Shown one piece after another: positions 24,886 to 35,570 of a stretch of 64,000 nt of DNA. The notes below the pieces were generated by a model that was not told where the DNA came from, searched no databases, and worked only from the letters and a program-made list of their open reading frames with translations. The stretch is taken from NCBI GenBank assembly GCA_025618425.1, contig CM046832.1, positions 51,940,447 to 52,004,446 on the forward strand, given 5' to 3'. The position numbers and the translations under genes were made by a program. Each line of letters starts with the position of its first letter. Within the stretch, counting starts at the first letter, position 1. The DNA is from Heliocidaris tuberculata. Taxonomy: Eukaryota > Echinodermata > Echinoidea > Camarodonta > Echinometridae.

Positions 24886-25254
24886 TTTTAAACTAGTAGA
24901 ACATAATGCTGGTAAATAAGCTCTATGCCCTCTTTTTACAGGAGTACTATCCACAAGAATTTCATAGGGAAAATCCCATTACATTTACAAGGCTGGAAAT
25001 TTAATTAATTTGCCTGGGAGCCAGATCGTTCTCGTCATCCTTTTATGAATATTAACCTTCATTCACATGTTTACATCATAATGCATTGGATAACACAGTT
25101 ATAGTGTATTGTTTCTGCATAGGTAGAGACAATACATCATAACCGATTAAGCCTCATTCATATGTCACACTGTAAACCACCCCAAAAGAAGCACCACAGC
25201 ACTAAAAGATTAATTAAGCTTAGTGCTTAAAGATAAAGTTGAGTCGTGTGATTA

Positions 25255-25615
25255 CATTGTGAAAGAAACTGTCTCAAAGCAATTGGGAAAGGTTGATCAT
25301 GTCTACATAAGAATTAGTGTATACTGTGAGGTTTCGGAATTATCAAAATGATAAGAAAATGATAAGAAATTGACCCAATCTAGCTCAAAAGCACATGCAC
25401 TGCCACACAGAAATGGGAATATGGGACTGCACACACGTGTGGCGTGAATATTCAGCCCAAACTCTCCAGCTATTTCTTGTCATATTTCGAATATGAGGGC
25501 GTGTAAGGAGCAATCCTTTACAGGGGTCATTTCTACTATGATATTCTTTCAAACTGACATAAAAAGAACAAGAAAGCTCCCAAACTATTTTTTCACCTTT
25601 CCCAGAACTCAACCT
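25255..25615. repeat. Dispersed repeat, copy 1 (other copy 48930-49272)
   Basis: It matches 48930-49272 in the same orientation through GAAAGAAACTGT, TCATGTCTACATAAGAATT, AATTGACCCAAT, CACACAGAAATGGG, GAATATGAGGGC and CACCTTTCCCAGAACTCAAC, with scattered differences. No coding potential is seen. Confidence 0.7.
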
Positions 25616-26879
25616 TCTTTTAAAGTAATAAACAGATTTAGGGCCTTTGCTGCTTTCTTTGTTTCTTACAAGTCATTTACATGAAAAATTTTTTTTTTTT
25701 AAATTTCACATTGGTTCACTGCCTTACTGCATCATGTAAATCTTTATATGCAGCTTACAAATTCAATGACTTGTGCCTGGGCTATTTACTCTGTATAGGC
25801 CTATATAAGGTGAAACACATGACTGTTTTAGAATTTCAAATACATTTATGCAAATAATGCAATTAGCCCCTTAATCAATGCAAAAACAATGAAAATGTAG
25901 ACTTTTGATAACTATTTGCATGTCTCCTTTTTTTTTTCTTTCCCTGATTTTATGTTTTCGTATGATTTACAAATTGCACCATTTTTTAAAAATTGGTCCC
26001 ATCAAAACATGTTTTTGGAGAGAGGTTGGTTAAGAAAAGTGCCTGAGTGTGTAAGCACATTTATACAAGATGGGCAAATCCATAGTAACAGGAAATTCTT
26101 AAGAATAGAAATAAGAAGTATGTACAAGTATGACCACTCAAATGAGTAAGCCAAATTATTTTCTTAAATAATAGAAAAAACAACATCTTACCCCCACCCC
26201 TCAAAAAGCACTAATTTAGAAATCAATGTTCATAAAATTTACAATTATGCTCTTCAGGTAAGAAATTTATGCTATTAAGGTAATAGAAGGGGAAATAATG
26301 GTAAAAAGATTTAAAATCCACCAATTTATCATTACAAAAATGTACAGGGAAACTTTGAAAAATCTGTCTTATAAAACAAGTTGAATGCTTAGGCATTTTG
26401 TAAAAAAAATTTGCCAGATTTTCTTCCAACCTTCTCTGATCTGTCTTTCTCATACATTTATATATTTTCTTTTGATATCATACTCCACAAACAAGATAAA
26501 AAAGATAAATCTCATAAAGTTTCAAGTTCTACTGATCTCAAAGATTCCCAGCATTTCATGCAAACAGAATTTCCTGATTTTAATTTCTCAGATGGAGTAT
26601 CAAAATACCAGGATCACGGCCAGTTGGCTACAGAGTGAAAAGGAGGCATTTAACACAATAAAAAGCCATCATAATCCAGGGGAACACAGTTTGGACACAA
26701 GACAAAATATGAGAAATGACTAATTTCTTTTCTTTTCAGGCCAACAGAATTCCCTGATTTTATCCCCCGATTTGAGTGAATTTTCTCTAACTGGAAAAAA
26801 GGGAATCTCATTTTCCATGTTTATCCTGATTTCCAGGATAGCTAGGAACCCTGAATCTGCACAGTCCATGTCACTTTTC

Positions 26880-27290
26880 TTGTCCCTATATGATACTCTG
26901 ACATTTGCTCCTGCGACATTGGCTCCAGGTTTCATTTTGTCAAAACATAAAGGACCGAATTCACAAAGGAGGTTATGGTTTAAACCTGTGTAAGCATACT
27001 AAAATTAGCGTAAATAAGCACGTTGCCCATGCGTGTGCTCAAAGAAAACATAAGATTGGATCGGATTCCGTGCGTACATATACGCTTAAAAACCCCAGGA
27101 GGGGGTTTAAACCAAACCTCCTTTGTGAATTCAGGCCATAAGGTTAGGGTTGGGTTTTAGGTTTAGGGGTGGGTATAGTGTTCGGTCCAGGGTTGAAGTT
27201 AAGAATACTGCTAGTGTACAACAGCTGAGCAAAATTGCTGCTGGAGTATGTGTATACAACCCCCTTTACCATGGATATTCCACGGTTTGT
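26880..27290. repeat. Host repeat carrying the 26952-27138 MITE
   Basis: The outer parts (CTGACATTTGCTCC and ATTG/ATTGGCTCCAGG on the left; TATAGTGTTCGGTCCAGGG, TTAAGAAT and CTGGAGTATGTG on the right) match the outer parts of 28740-29580. That copy carries a different MITE at the corresponding place. Confidence 0.6.
26952..27138. mobile_element. Short MITE with GAATTCACAAAGGAGG arms
   Basis: GGACCGAATTCACAAAGGAG with GTTTAAACC at the left, and GGTTTAAACC with CTCCTTTGTGAATTCAGGCC at the right, form inverted arms of about 35 bases around a loop of about 110 bases. Confidence 0.75.
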
Positions 27291-27400
27291 AACTGCCTTC
27301 ATCGATTGAGTGTTGACTGGTGTACGGCTGAGGTATCAGTCTTCATGACCTCCCTGAGGGCCATAGTGGCGTAGCAAGAACTAGGCAGGGAGAACTCTAC

Positions 27401-27423
27401 CTTCAATGCCGAGTGGGTCCCAT
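27401..27423 (-). CDS. Weak candidate micro-exon, unknown gene
   Basis: 23 nt between the acceptor CTGTTTCAG and GTAGAG. Its phase continues the exon at 29596-29687 (a split Asp codon, then GTHSALK). A TAGTGGCGTAGC repeat end lies close by, so this may be chance. Confidence 0.2.
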
Positions 27424-27434
27424 CTGAAACAGAA

Positions 27435-27725
27435 AAATTCAGTTCAATTCAATTCCATTTTAATAGTCAAAGGTTTATAATGCCAACATCCAAATACAAC
27501 ATGAAAAGATTTTGAGATAAATTCCATCATAGCTAAAAGCCGAATTGCGGAAGATATGGATGAGGTAAAAGAAAAAAAGGACAGGGGAAAGAGAGGATAG
27601 ATGTGATGAGAAAGGAGAGGAAAAGAGAGAGAGAGAGAGAGAGAGAGAGGATGGATGAGACAAGAGAAAGGAGAAGGAGTGAGAGTAAGAGACAACAAGA
27701 TAAGGTATGAAGCAATGAACACATC
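27435..27725 (-). mobile_element. 3'-end fragment of a LINE (same family as 40490-44650)
   Basis: It has a (TTCAA)n-like tail at 27435-27455 followed by CATTTTAATAGTCAAAGG, then a GA-rich stretch including an uninterrupted (GA)n near 27625-27650. The layout matches the 3' end of the LINE at 40490-41350. No coding part remains. Confidence 0.5.
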
Positions 27726-28036
27726 ACAGCTCTAAATAATCATTTTATATTAAAGCATTGACCAATAAACATACTGTGCATACATGTACAGTTGTGCTCA
27801 AAAGTTAGTGAACCCCACCACTAAATGCACATAATTATTCAAGCCATATTTTATTGTGGAATCATATAAAACATTCATATTTCATAATGTTCTCTTCCAC
27901 AGTATCAGTCTGGACTCTGTCTCCAAATAAAACCCAATATCCTAGAAATAAGTCCGTGCAAAAGTATGTCTATTTTCTAATGTAAAGTGAATTTGATACA
28001 GAATGAGAAGAGTGGAATGATTACAAACTGCACATT

Positions 28037-28064
28037 GTGGGGGGGGGGGGGGGGGGGGGGGGGG
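28037..28064. repeat. Very long G homopolymer
   Basis: About 26 consecutive G in a single run, in otherwise AT-rich DNA. Confidence 0.9.
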
Positions 28065-28837
28065 TAATGTGTACATGATTAAAATGATTTTCTTGCTGGT
28101 AGTGCCAGTTTAAAGAGCTCCATAAGCGTTTTCTATCAGAGGCTTCAGAATATTATTTTACAATATTCCTACCCTGTTTAGAGTGTATATCCATGTTAAA
28201 ACTTGAAGTGAATTCTCCTCATGTAAAATTAATACGCTATTTATTGGCGATTTGGAGTCATTCAGATCGCATGTAATTATGCCAACTCACTGAAAAGGAA
28301 GTTAAAGTAGTTGCTTTCCTGAAATGATTTCATCTGTATCACTTTTTATCCTTGATTATATATCCATATTAGTAATAATGTTTACACTGCATCAGAGTCA
28401 CATCAATAAGAGTCCTGACTTTCAAAATAAATGCAGTCCACAAGCTGGCTATAGCTCCTGCTGCACAATGTTGAGTCTGAACAGAAAGAACTATGCTACA
28501 TCTCAGCCAGAGCCAAAGTTCTGTTTCTTTAGCACTACAATAGGACATTAAATGCATCACCCCACTAGTTTTCCATATTTCAGCATTCAAATATACAATG
28601 AGAATGTTCTGCAAATGTTATCTGTAAGGTCATGAAGTGCACTTTGGGGCGAATAATCACAGGGTCCAATTTTACACACAGACTGCATGGACTCGTGCAT
28701 ACATGCAGAAAGGCAGGTGCTCTGATATGACCTATCCCCTCATCAGTGGCCTGACATATGCTTCGGTGACGATTGCTCCAGCCTTTATTTTATCACAGCT
28801 ATATAGGATTAATGTTCGGGTTGCAATTGGGGTTAAG

Positions 28838-29432
28838 TTAAAGGGGAATCCGACCTTAATGGTAAGTTGCTCTGAAAGAAAGTGGAAAAATCAGAGAAGC
28901 AGACTGGTGAAAGTTTAAACAAAATCAGACTAGCAATAAGAAAATTATGATTTTCAAAACTTGTAATCACTATACATATGGGAATTTCAAATTGGCTGAA
29001 TAAGTAATGCCACTGTGTTGTAGTTGCAGACAACTACCCCATTTGCTCTAACACACAGAATTACTAAAATGCCATTTTTTTTTCAAAATGTATTACTCAG
29101 TAGGATCTTTTTCTTTCATGAGGACCTATAACAATATGCTATCTCCAATATATTTTGAGTACTGCCCCAAGGGTAAAAGCGCTTCAGAGAAAACCGCAAA
29201 TTAATGATACTTTTGTGTATGACAAACAGGAGAGTTGTCCAAAAGTATCTGTCACAATCGACTCACCGAATTACCAATTTGAGATTAGCATAAATGTAGT
29301 GATCTCATTTTTCAAACATCCATAACTTTCTTATTCCTTGTCCGATTACTTTCAAATTTTCACCATGCTGTTTTTCTTATATTTCTGCTTTCACACAGAT
29401 CATCTTATTACCAAGGTTAGATTGCCCTTTAA
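28838..29432. mobile_element. TTAA-flanked palindromic MITE
   Basis: It starts TTAAAGGGGAATCCGACC and ends TAGATTGCCCTTTAA. The interior arms (TCAGAGAAGCAGACTGGTGA, AATAAGAAA(A)TTATGA, TCAAATTGG) are inverted copies. It is the same family as 59949-60537. It is inserted in the host repeat 28740-29580. Confidence 0.8.
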
Positions 29433-29595
29433 GGTTTAGCTTAGGGCTAGATTAAGGTATAGTGTTTGGTCCAGGGTTGGAGCTAAGAATTCAGATAGTG
29501 TAGGATATTGAAAGCAGAGCAAATGTTACTGGAGCATGTGGCAAGCAACCCCCTCATCATGTTACCATGGCAACATATTTAAAGCAGAAAAGTAC

Positions 29596-29687
29596 CTGAT
29601 ACAACTTCTGGTTCCAGTTTATTCTCAAGTTTCTCTAGGTCAGTCAATACCAGAGGAATCTTGGCATCGCTATAGGTGTACAGTTCC
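29596..29687 (-). CDS. Candidate internal exon of an unrecognised gene
   Basis: 92 nt between a TTTTGCAG acceptor and a CAG|GTACTT donor. It is open throughout in the frame that gives ELYTYSDAKIPLVLTDLEKL and then ENKLEPEVVS. Codon content is protein-like: mixed polar and hydrophobic residues, with no homopolymers. It can join an upstream 26-nt candidate (36149-36174) in phase. I do not recognise the family. The Leu/Glu spacing is helical and vaguely recalls coiled or dynein-tail-like segments, but that is a guess. The remaining exons were not found. Confidence 0.5.
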
Positions 29688-30445
29688 CTGCAAAACAAGC
29701 AAAGAATAGACAATTACATTTTAAACATACAAATATCCAAATAGGGTCCTGCAATATATACAAAATATTTCTATTCTACAAGTTTATGCTATATACACTG
29801 CACTGCAACAGAAAAGTAGCAAAAGGAACTAAGGGAATTCTGGGGAAGGGAGTATTTTCACACAAAGCATCAAAATACAGGTATGAATTTCTCACTACTT
29901 TTCATTCAAAAAAAGAAAGAAAAAATATGTGAACTAATTTTGAAATTCAATTCAATAATACTATTGAAGTAAATTTCATATTGCTCACTATCTCCCAAAA
30001 ATAAACTTTATCAAACAAACCATGAGGATCAGGAGTGATCCTCTTATCTACGAGGTACATACGACCACCTATCTGTTACAGTATGCTATTATATCCTATA
30101 ATTGCCCATAACCGAACATAAAATTATTTCACAAATAGCCTACCATACACCGCCTCCGTCCCCGGGTTGCCGTATGAAACCCGTCACCCGCCATGACTCT
30201 TCCTCCGAAACCATACACCAAGAGAGCACCCGCAACCAGGACACTCAGACATGTCGCAACTGCAAGGCGAGGGGTAGGAGGGGGGACACAGATAGGTGGT
30301 CGTATGTACCTCGTAGATAAGAGGATCACTCCTGATCCTCATGATCTACTATCAGTACATCCGACCACCTATCTGTTACAGTATGCTAGACCGACACGGA
30401 CTCAGCGGGAGGCTTGCCTGCGTCTAGCGGTGAAGGCGCGGTGTA

Positions 30446-31450
30446 TTAGCGGGACTGAGACGCCGACAGTAGCGCTGCTCGAGAAAACGAGGGTACTGTG
30501 GCGGGGATGTCCCGGAGATAAAAGGAGATGAAGGAATTCGGGGAGCGCCAATAAGCTGCCTTCTGAATCTCCTCTACGGACACGCCGTTAAACAGAGCCC
30601 AAGATGCGCTGATCCCCCTGGCATCGTGTGCACGGGGCGACACGCCAGGCGAGAGGGCATCGGGGCCGGCCGCACGAATGGCGGCAACGATCCACTTCGA
30701 GATAGTATCTCTCGAAGCCGGTGAAAAAGGCTCTTTCGTAATCACGAAAAGCTGATCACCAGAACGGCGTTCCTTAGTGCGCGCCCAATAATACTTGAGA
30801 GCGCGCACCGGACACCAGACTTTATCCTCCGCCACCGACGAGAGGGTGGACAGCGGTTGGATAAAAATCTCGACCGGCTGGGAGCTGGCAGTCTGGTTCT
30901 TTGCCACATAGGACAGGTTGGGAATGAGGCGCACCCCCGTGCGTTCCCAACAGACATGCCCCGGCGCCGCCGACAGTGCAGGCACTGCGACGCTGGCCGG
31001 AGGCAATCGCCAAGAGGAAGACCGCTTTAATGGTCACATCTCTAAGCGAGGCCTCAGCGAGGGGCTCAAACGGCGCCCTGGCAAGGGCCTCCAGCACCCG
31101 AGGGAGACTCCACGACGGGAGCAATCTCCTAGTCGGGGGGCGCTCCAGGAAAAAAGGCGCGGACCAGGCCGGTCAGGGAGGGGGCAGTAGAGACACTGGC
31201 CCCATCCGCGAACCCAGCGTGGACAACGGCAATCGCCGAACGGTAGCCACGGATGGTCGAGACAGACAGGCCCTTATCGAAAAGGGAAATCAGAAAGTCT
31301 GCGAGATCCCTTAGAGGTGCAGAACGGGGATCCACCTCGTCTGATTCGCACCAGCTAAAGTATCCAGCCAAACGGGAATTATAAGAATCCCGGGTGGACT
31401 CCCGTCGGCTGCGAGCGACGAAGGTCGCAGCCCGCTCTGAAAGGCCCGCC
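30446..31450 (-). pseudogene. DIRS tyrosine recombinase, frameshifted
   Basis: The N-terminal core-binding part is in the frame ending at 31129 (SRRESTRDSYNSRLAGYF, VSTIRGYRSAIAVVHAGF). The first catalytic Arg region follows at about 31000-31060 in another frame (ASGQRRS). The C-terminal catalytic part lies in 30446-31006, with HDARGISASWALFNGVSVEE (the HxxR box) and SPNSFISFYLRD carrying the nucleophilic Tyr. The order and boxes are those of the DIRS YR family. Confidence 0.8.
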
Positions 31451-32507
31451 TGAGCTCCAGATTCCCTGACAATGGCCAGGCAGTCAGGTGGAGCGTGGCC
31501 GGTCGGGGGTGCAGAGCCCCCAACACTGGCTGGTCCGGACGAGCGGGAAGGAGCCTCGGATTCCCCACCAGTAGGCCCGTCAACTCGAGGAACCACGTCC
31601 TCTTGGGCCACCACGGGGCTATGAGGAGGAGAGTTGCTTGGTCCTGCCTCACCTTCCGCAGAACGCGGGGAATGAGGGCAAATGGCGGAAACGCATAACC
31701 CCGGAATCCCTTCCACGGGAAGGAGAAGGCGTCCATCCGCCAGGCTGCCGGGTCCTGCACCCTCGTGCAGTACATCGGCAGCCGTGCGTTCAACTCCGAG
31801 GCAAACAGATCCACATCTAGTGGGGGAAGCTGGCGCACCAGCAGATGCACGACCTGCGGGTGGAGCGTCCACTCCGAGGGGAGAACCCGACCCCGGGACA
31901 AGAAGTCTGCGATCAGATTGTCCCGGCCCGGAATGTACGACGCAACGGGGAAGACCCCCATGCGTCGGCACCACCTCCACAGCTCCGCCGCTAGGGCGTT
32001 CAGGCGCGTGGAATGGGTGCCCCCTGTTTGTTGATATACGCTGCAACGGTGATGTTGTCCGTGCGTATCAACACAGCCCGGCCGCGGATCAGCGGCAGAA
32101 AATGGCGGAGTGACAAGGCAACAGCCTGAAACTCCAGCACATTGATATGTGGGAGGGTGGCCGAGTGGCACCAGTCCCCATATGCATGCAGGCCCTGACA
32201 GTGTCCGCCCCATCCCATGTGGGATGCATCGGTGGTCACTGTGATGGAGGGCGGCCGGAGGTAGCGGCACAGGCCTCGTCAGGGGGTCCCGTGACGGGCG
32301 GTAGTGCCTGAGAAGATGGATCTGTAGCGGGCGCATGTGCAGCCGGCAGTCCGGCAGCACATCGACCAGGCTCGCCAGGTACCCTAGGAACTGAAGCCAG
32401 GTCCTGGCTGGCACCCGCCGTCGTAGCCGAAGACGGCGGGCGGCGCCCGTAATCGTCGATACCCGCTCCGGGCTGGGACGTGCCAGTTGCCGGGGGATAT
32501 CGATCAC
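31311..32507 (-). pseudogene. DIRS reverse transcriptase (C-terminal part) and RNase H, frameshifted
   Basis: The 398-residue open frame starts with the RT thumb (WLQFLGYLASLVDVLPDCRL). RNase H continues in another frame at 32000-32239, with TDASHMGWGGH, NVLEFQAVALSLRHF and RTDNITVAAYINKQG. The first frame then resumes with ALAAELWRWC, YIPGRDNLIADFLSRG, VDLFASELNARLP, WRMDAFSFPWKGFRGYAFPP and LLIAPWWPKRTWF. These are standard DIRS RT-RH landmarks. The palm with the catalytic Asp motif is absent, and at least two frameshifts are needed, so the copy is non-autonomous. Confidence 0.8.
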
Positions 32508-33067
32508 CGCACCCAGGAATGGCTAGGAGCCGCTCTAGCAGAAGGAGTGACCAGGCGGTCAGTGCTGCGAGCGGCCGGGACGGGGGCGGCTCTCACGAGC
32601 GAGGACGCTCGGGGCGGCTCCCCGGCGCTCTCTAACCCCTGGGTCAGTTGGATAGGACCGGGGGGAGAGCGGGTGATAGAGCTCTGGTCATGGCGCCATG
32701 GCCTGCACTCCCCCTCCTCCGACTCGCTGCCCCCGGAGGCGAGGAGCTCAAGGGGAGGGTCGGCTAGGCCGCACCCTCTACCCTCCGGCGCAAGCGCCGG
32801 TAAAGGCTCTCCCTCTACAGGGGGATCCCGGGCGGGAAGCCCTAAATCCGACGGCCTGGCGGCCGCGGAAGGGACCAGGGCTTTAGGAGCCCTCTGGATC
32901 GGGGGGTGGGAAGTTAGCCAAGCCTCTAGCTGAGCCCAAGTAGGCTCAGACCAAACGGAGCATACCGCACAGGGATCGGGGCGGGTGCATCGCCTGTGCA
33001 GTGGACAGCACGCATGCACGTCCCAGTCCGGCAATCCCCGGCGGCAGACCTGACATCTAAGAGTCAT
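32504..33067 (-). pseudogene. DIRS Gag-like N-terminal part
   Basis: 187 residues beginning MTLRCQVCRRGLPDWDVHAC. The Cys/His-rich start (CxxC, then C-C-H-C-C-x2-C spacing) suggests a small zinc-binding segment, followed by Pro/Ser/Glu-rich sequence. It ends where RT thumb coding begins, so the C-terminal part of Gag is missing. Confidence 0.6.
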
Positions 33068-34099
33068 TCCTGTAAGGGAGAGAAGGACTCAGGTAGACAC
33101 AGAACATATATATATAAACAAAAACATATGTATTACCAAGTCAATTGTAAACAAGAAAATTTGTGTACAAGACAAGGGGCGGGAATTAACGAGCGCTGTG
33201 CAAACAAGAAGATCTACATTGAAGGCAGAGCGCTACAAACGCCTAGGAAAGAACATGAAATTATAACATGTACACAAACAGCCCAGAAACCCATGTCTAC
33301 ATAAATGATGTGCATTTTGGACAGGGCGGCTAGCCATAGGCGAAAGATCAAATCTGGAGGCATTTGGCCTGCCATACAAAAAATTTTTCTCAATGTTTCC
33401 AATTTCAACCAAACGGTGGAAAACACTATAAAACTAACTCTCGGGACTACTAAATGTCCAACGAGAGGAGAAAAATCTAAACAAAAACGACCAGAAGGCC
33501 GTACAAAGGTAGGCAAAGCAGAACAGGGGAGAATCGAGCCAGCACAAGCCACGCTCCAAAGCCGCGGTGCATACAACACACAGTGTGTGTGAAGCAACGC
33601 AACTCAAACGAAGTCGGCACAAAGCCGAAACAAAAGCCCAAAGTATCTAAAACGAATTGCTAGCCTAAAACAACAATCAAAAAGATAGAAAATGGAAAGA
33701 ACTGGCCTGATTGTTGGTAATCTGCGTCGGATGGCGACGGATTTTAGGAGCAACACGAAATCACGTCTTGTTCGTATGGGTGCGAATAGGAAGGAGGAAG
33801 AGTCATGGCAGGTGACGGGTTTCATACGGCAACCCGGGGGACGGAGGCGGTGTATGGTAGGCTATTTGTGAAATAATTTTATGTTCGGTTATGGGCAATT
33901 ATAGGATATAATAGCATACTGTAACAGATAGGTGGTCAGATGTACTGATAGTAGATACAATAATCTTTGCATCTCCAATATAAAAAATGAATGTAAGCTT
34001 AAATACAAGAAACAGTGTCGATATTTAAACTGCACTGCTATCAGAAAAAATAAAACACATTGTAGTTGGACCACAATCTGTTGATACCTTGCATGGGCC

Positions 34100-34780
34100 A
34101 CAAAAACCCCCCCCCCCCCCCCCCGCTTTTTTGAGTAGACACGTAAAAAAAAAAATCCCCCCTAATTTTCAAGGAAGAAATAATTTCTAATAATTGATAA
34201 AATTGATAAAATTGATATAGAAGACTGTTATTGTAGTGAGAATCCCTATAAAATGCAGATAAAATGCTAAAGATATGATTTGAATGTCCCGATATTTCTG
34301 ATTTTATATATCAAAATCTCTCATCCATGTCCATTACTAACACGTTTTCCAATACATTCCCGCCTCTTTAATGCAGTTAATGCAAAATCTAGGCCTGATA
34401 AAGCATGGTATTATAAACAAAGTGTAGAAAACAAGCTCAGAAATTTTCAGGTGACTTCTCAGGACTGTACAACATTCTCTAAAATGACAGTCTATCTATC
34501 ACATCTTCTACATGTTTATGAGTCTTCTTTCAGGATTCAGAATGATGGATCAAATCTTTAGAGAAATTTTAGAATTATTTAAAATCAGGCGCTGTGGGGG
34601 TGGGAGGAGGGAGTACAGTGTCTCCAGTATTTCAGGAATTGGGTATCCTAGAAGTTCCCCCTTTTACATAGATTACTTTAGATACGTGCTCCCTTTTCTT
34701 TATATTTCTGCCCGTTCCACAATCTTAAAATTTAATTTTATTATACCACTGATAATTGCCACAGGCCTATTAAAATCTGA
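34100..34780. other. AT-rich DNA with a C18 tract, no gene seen
   Basis: C18 near 34107, then AT-rich sequence. A GGCGCTGTGGGGGTGGG word near 34588 resembles the start of a G-tract repeat. No exon is supported. Confidence 0.4.
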
Positions 34781-35570
34781 GAGGTGCCCCTTCTTCCTTG
34801 ACAACTGTCCCTTTTCCTTAGTAAGAAGTGCGAAGTGCCCCTTCCCCATTTATAAGTATCCTTTATATTATAATATGTTCCCCTTTTCCAATCTTATAAT
34901 TGCCCCTATTCTTTCTGATAAGTGCTTCCTTTATTTTGTTTTTTTATAAACGAGCCTCTTCCCTTTTCAACTCTCATAAAACTCCTATTAAAATCTTTCC
35001 TTCGACAATTCCCTTTTAAATCATTTGCATCAAATGTACCTATTAATCTCTTTCAATAACTGCCTTTTTTCCATTCTCACTTTTCAGATACAAGAATTAC
35101 CCCCTTTTCGTCTGATAAGTGCATCTTTACCTGTGGCCAAATCCTCTATTCAAATTTGAGAGGTGACCGTTCTAATTCGACAAGTGCCCCTTCCGCCTTC
35201 TGTTAAATGACACATGACATCTCTGATGAGTGCCCCTTTACACCTCTGATATGTTTTCCTTAATTCATTTTGAAACGGGCTCCTTTTCTTTCTAAGAAGG
35301 ACAGTTCCTTCTGATAAGAGCCCCTCTCCCTTTATAATAAAAAAAACAACACAAAAACACCCCTTTTCCATTCTCATAAGTGCCCTTTTTACCTCTGGTA
35401 TAAAAGGCCAATATTCTTGTGCGACAAATACCACATGTTTCATCCTCTGATAATTGCTCTTTTTAATATGACATACTCCTGCTCCTTTTTATTTTTTGAT
35501 AAGTGCCATTATCGTTCTTGATAAGGATCCCTTTTTTCTTGCTCCATAATTTGTGCCCCTAATTTGTAGC
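34780..35570. repeat. Highly degenerate minisatellite, GATAAGTGCCCCTTTT type
   Basis: Words of the form (T)CTGATAAGTGCCCCTTTTC recur about every 25-40 bases with many changes, e.g. near 34785, 34835, 34905, 35115, 35185, 35230, 35310, 35375 and 35495. No coding frame is conserved. Confidence 0.6.

Larger units (their letters stand above)
30021..33956 (-). mobile_element. DIRS-type tyrosine-recombinase retrotransposon, internally deleted
   Basis: It has inverted terminal repeats (about 30065-30203 against 33792-33939). An internal complementary region at 30291-30389 has a first half complementary to the left end and a second half complementary to the right end. That arrangement defines DIRS elements, which replicate through a circular intermediate and integrate with a tyrosine recombinase without making target duplications. 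None is seen here: the flanks are AAAC and ACAA. Reading on the minus strand: Gag-like part, remnant of RT thumb and RNase H, recombinase. The element is 3.9 kb, against the 5.3 kb of the second copy in this window. Base composition is much GC-richer than the surroundings. Confidence 0.9.

Noticed and set aside
27444..27727. Leu/Ser-rich minus frames
   Set aside because: They translate the (GA)n tract in the LINE 3'-end fragment.
31682..32113. Plus-strand frames of 60-148 residues within 30190-32930
   Set aside because: They are opposite-strand shadows in the GC-rich DIRS coding region. The minus frames carry the RT and recombinase motifs.
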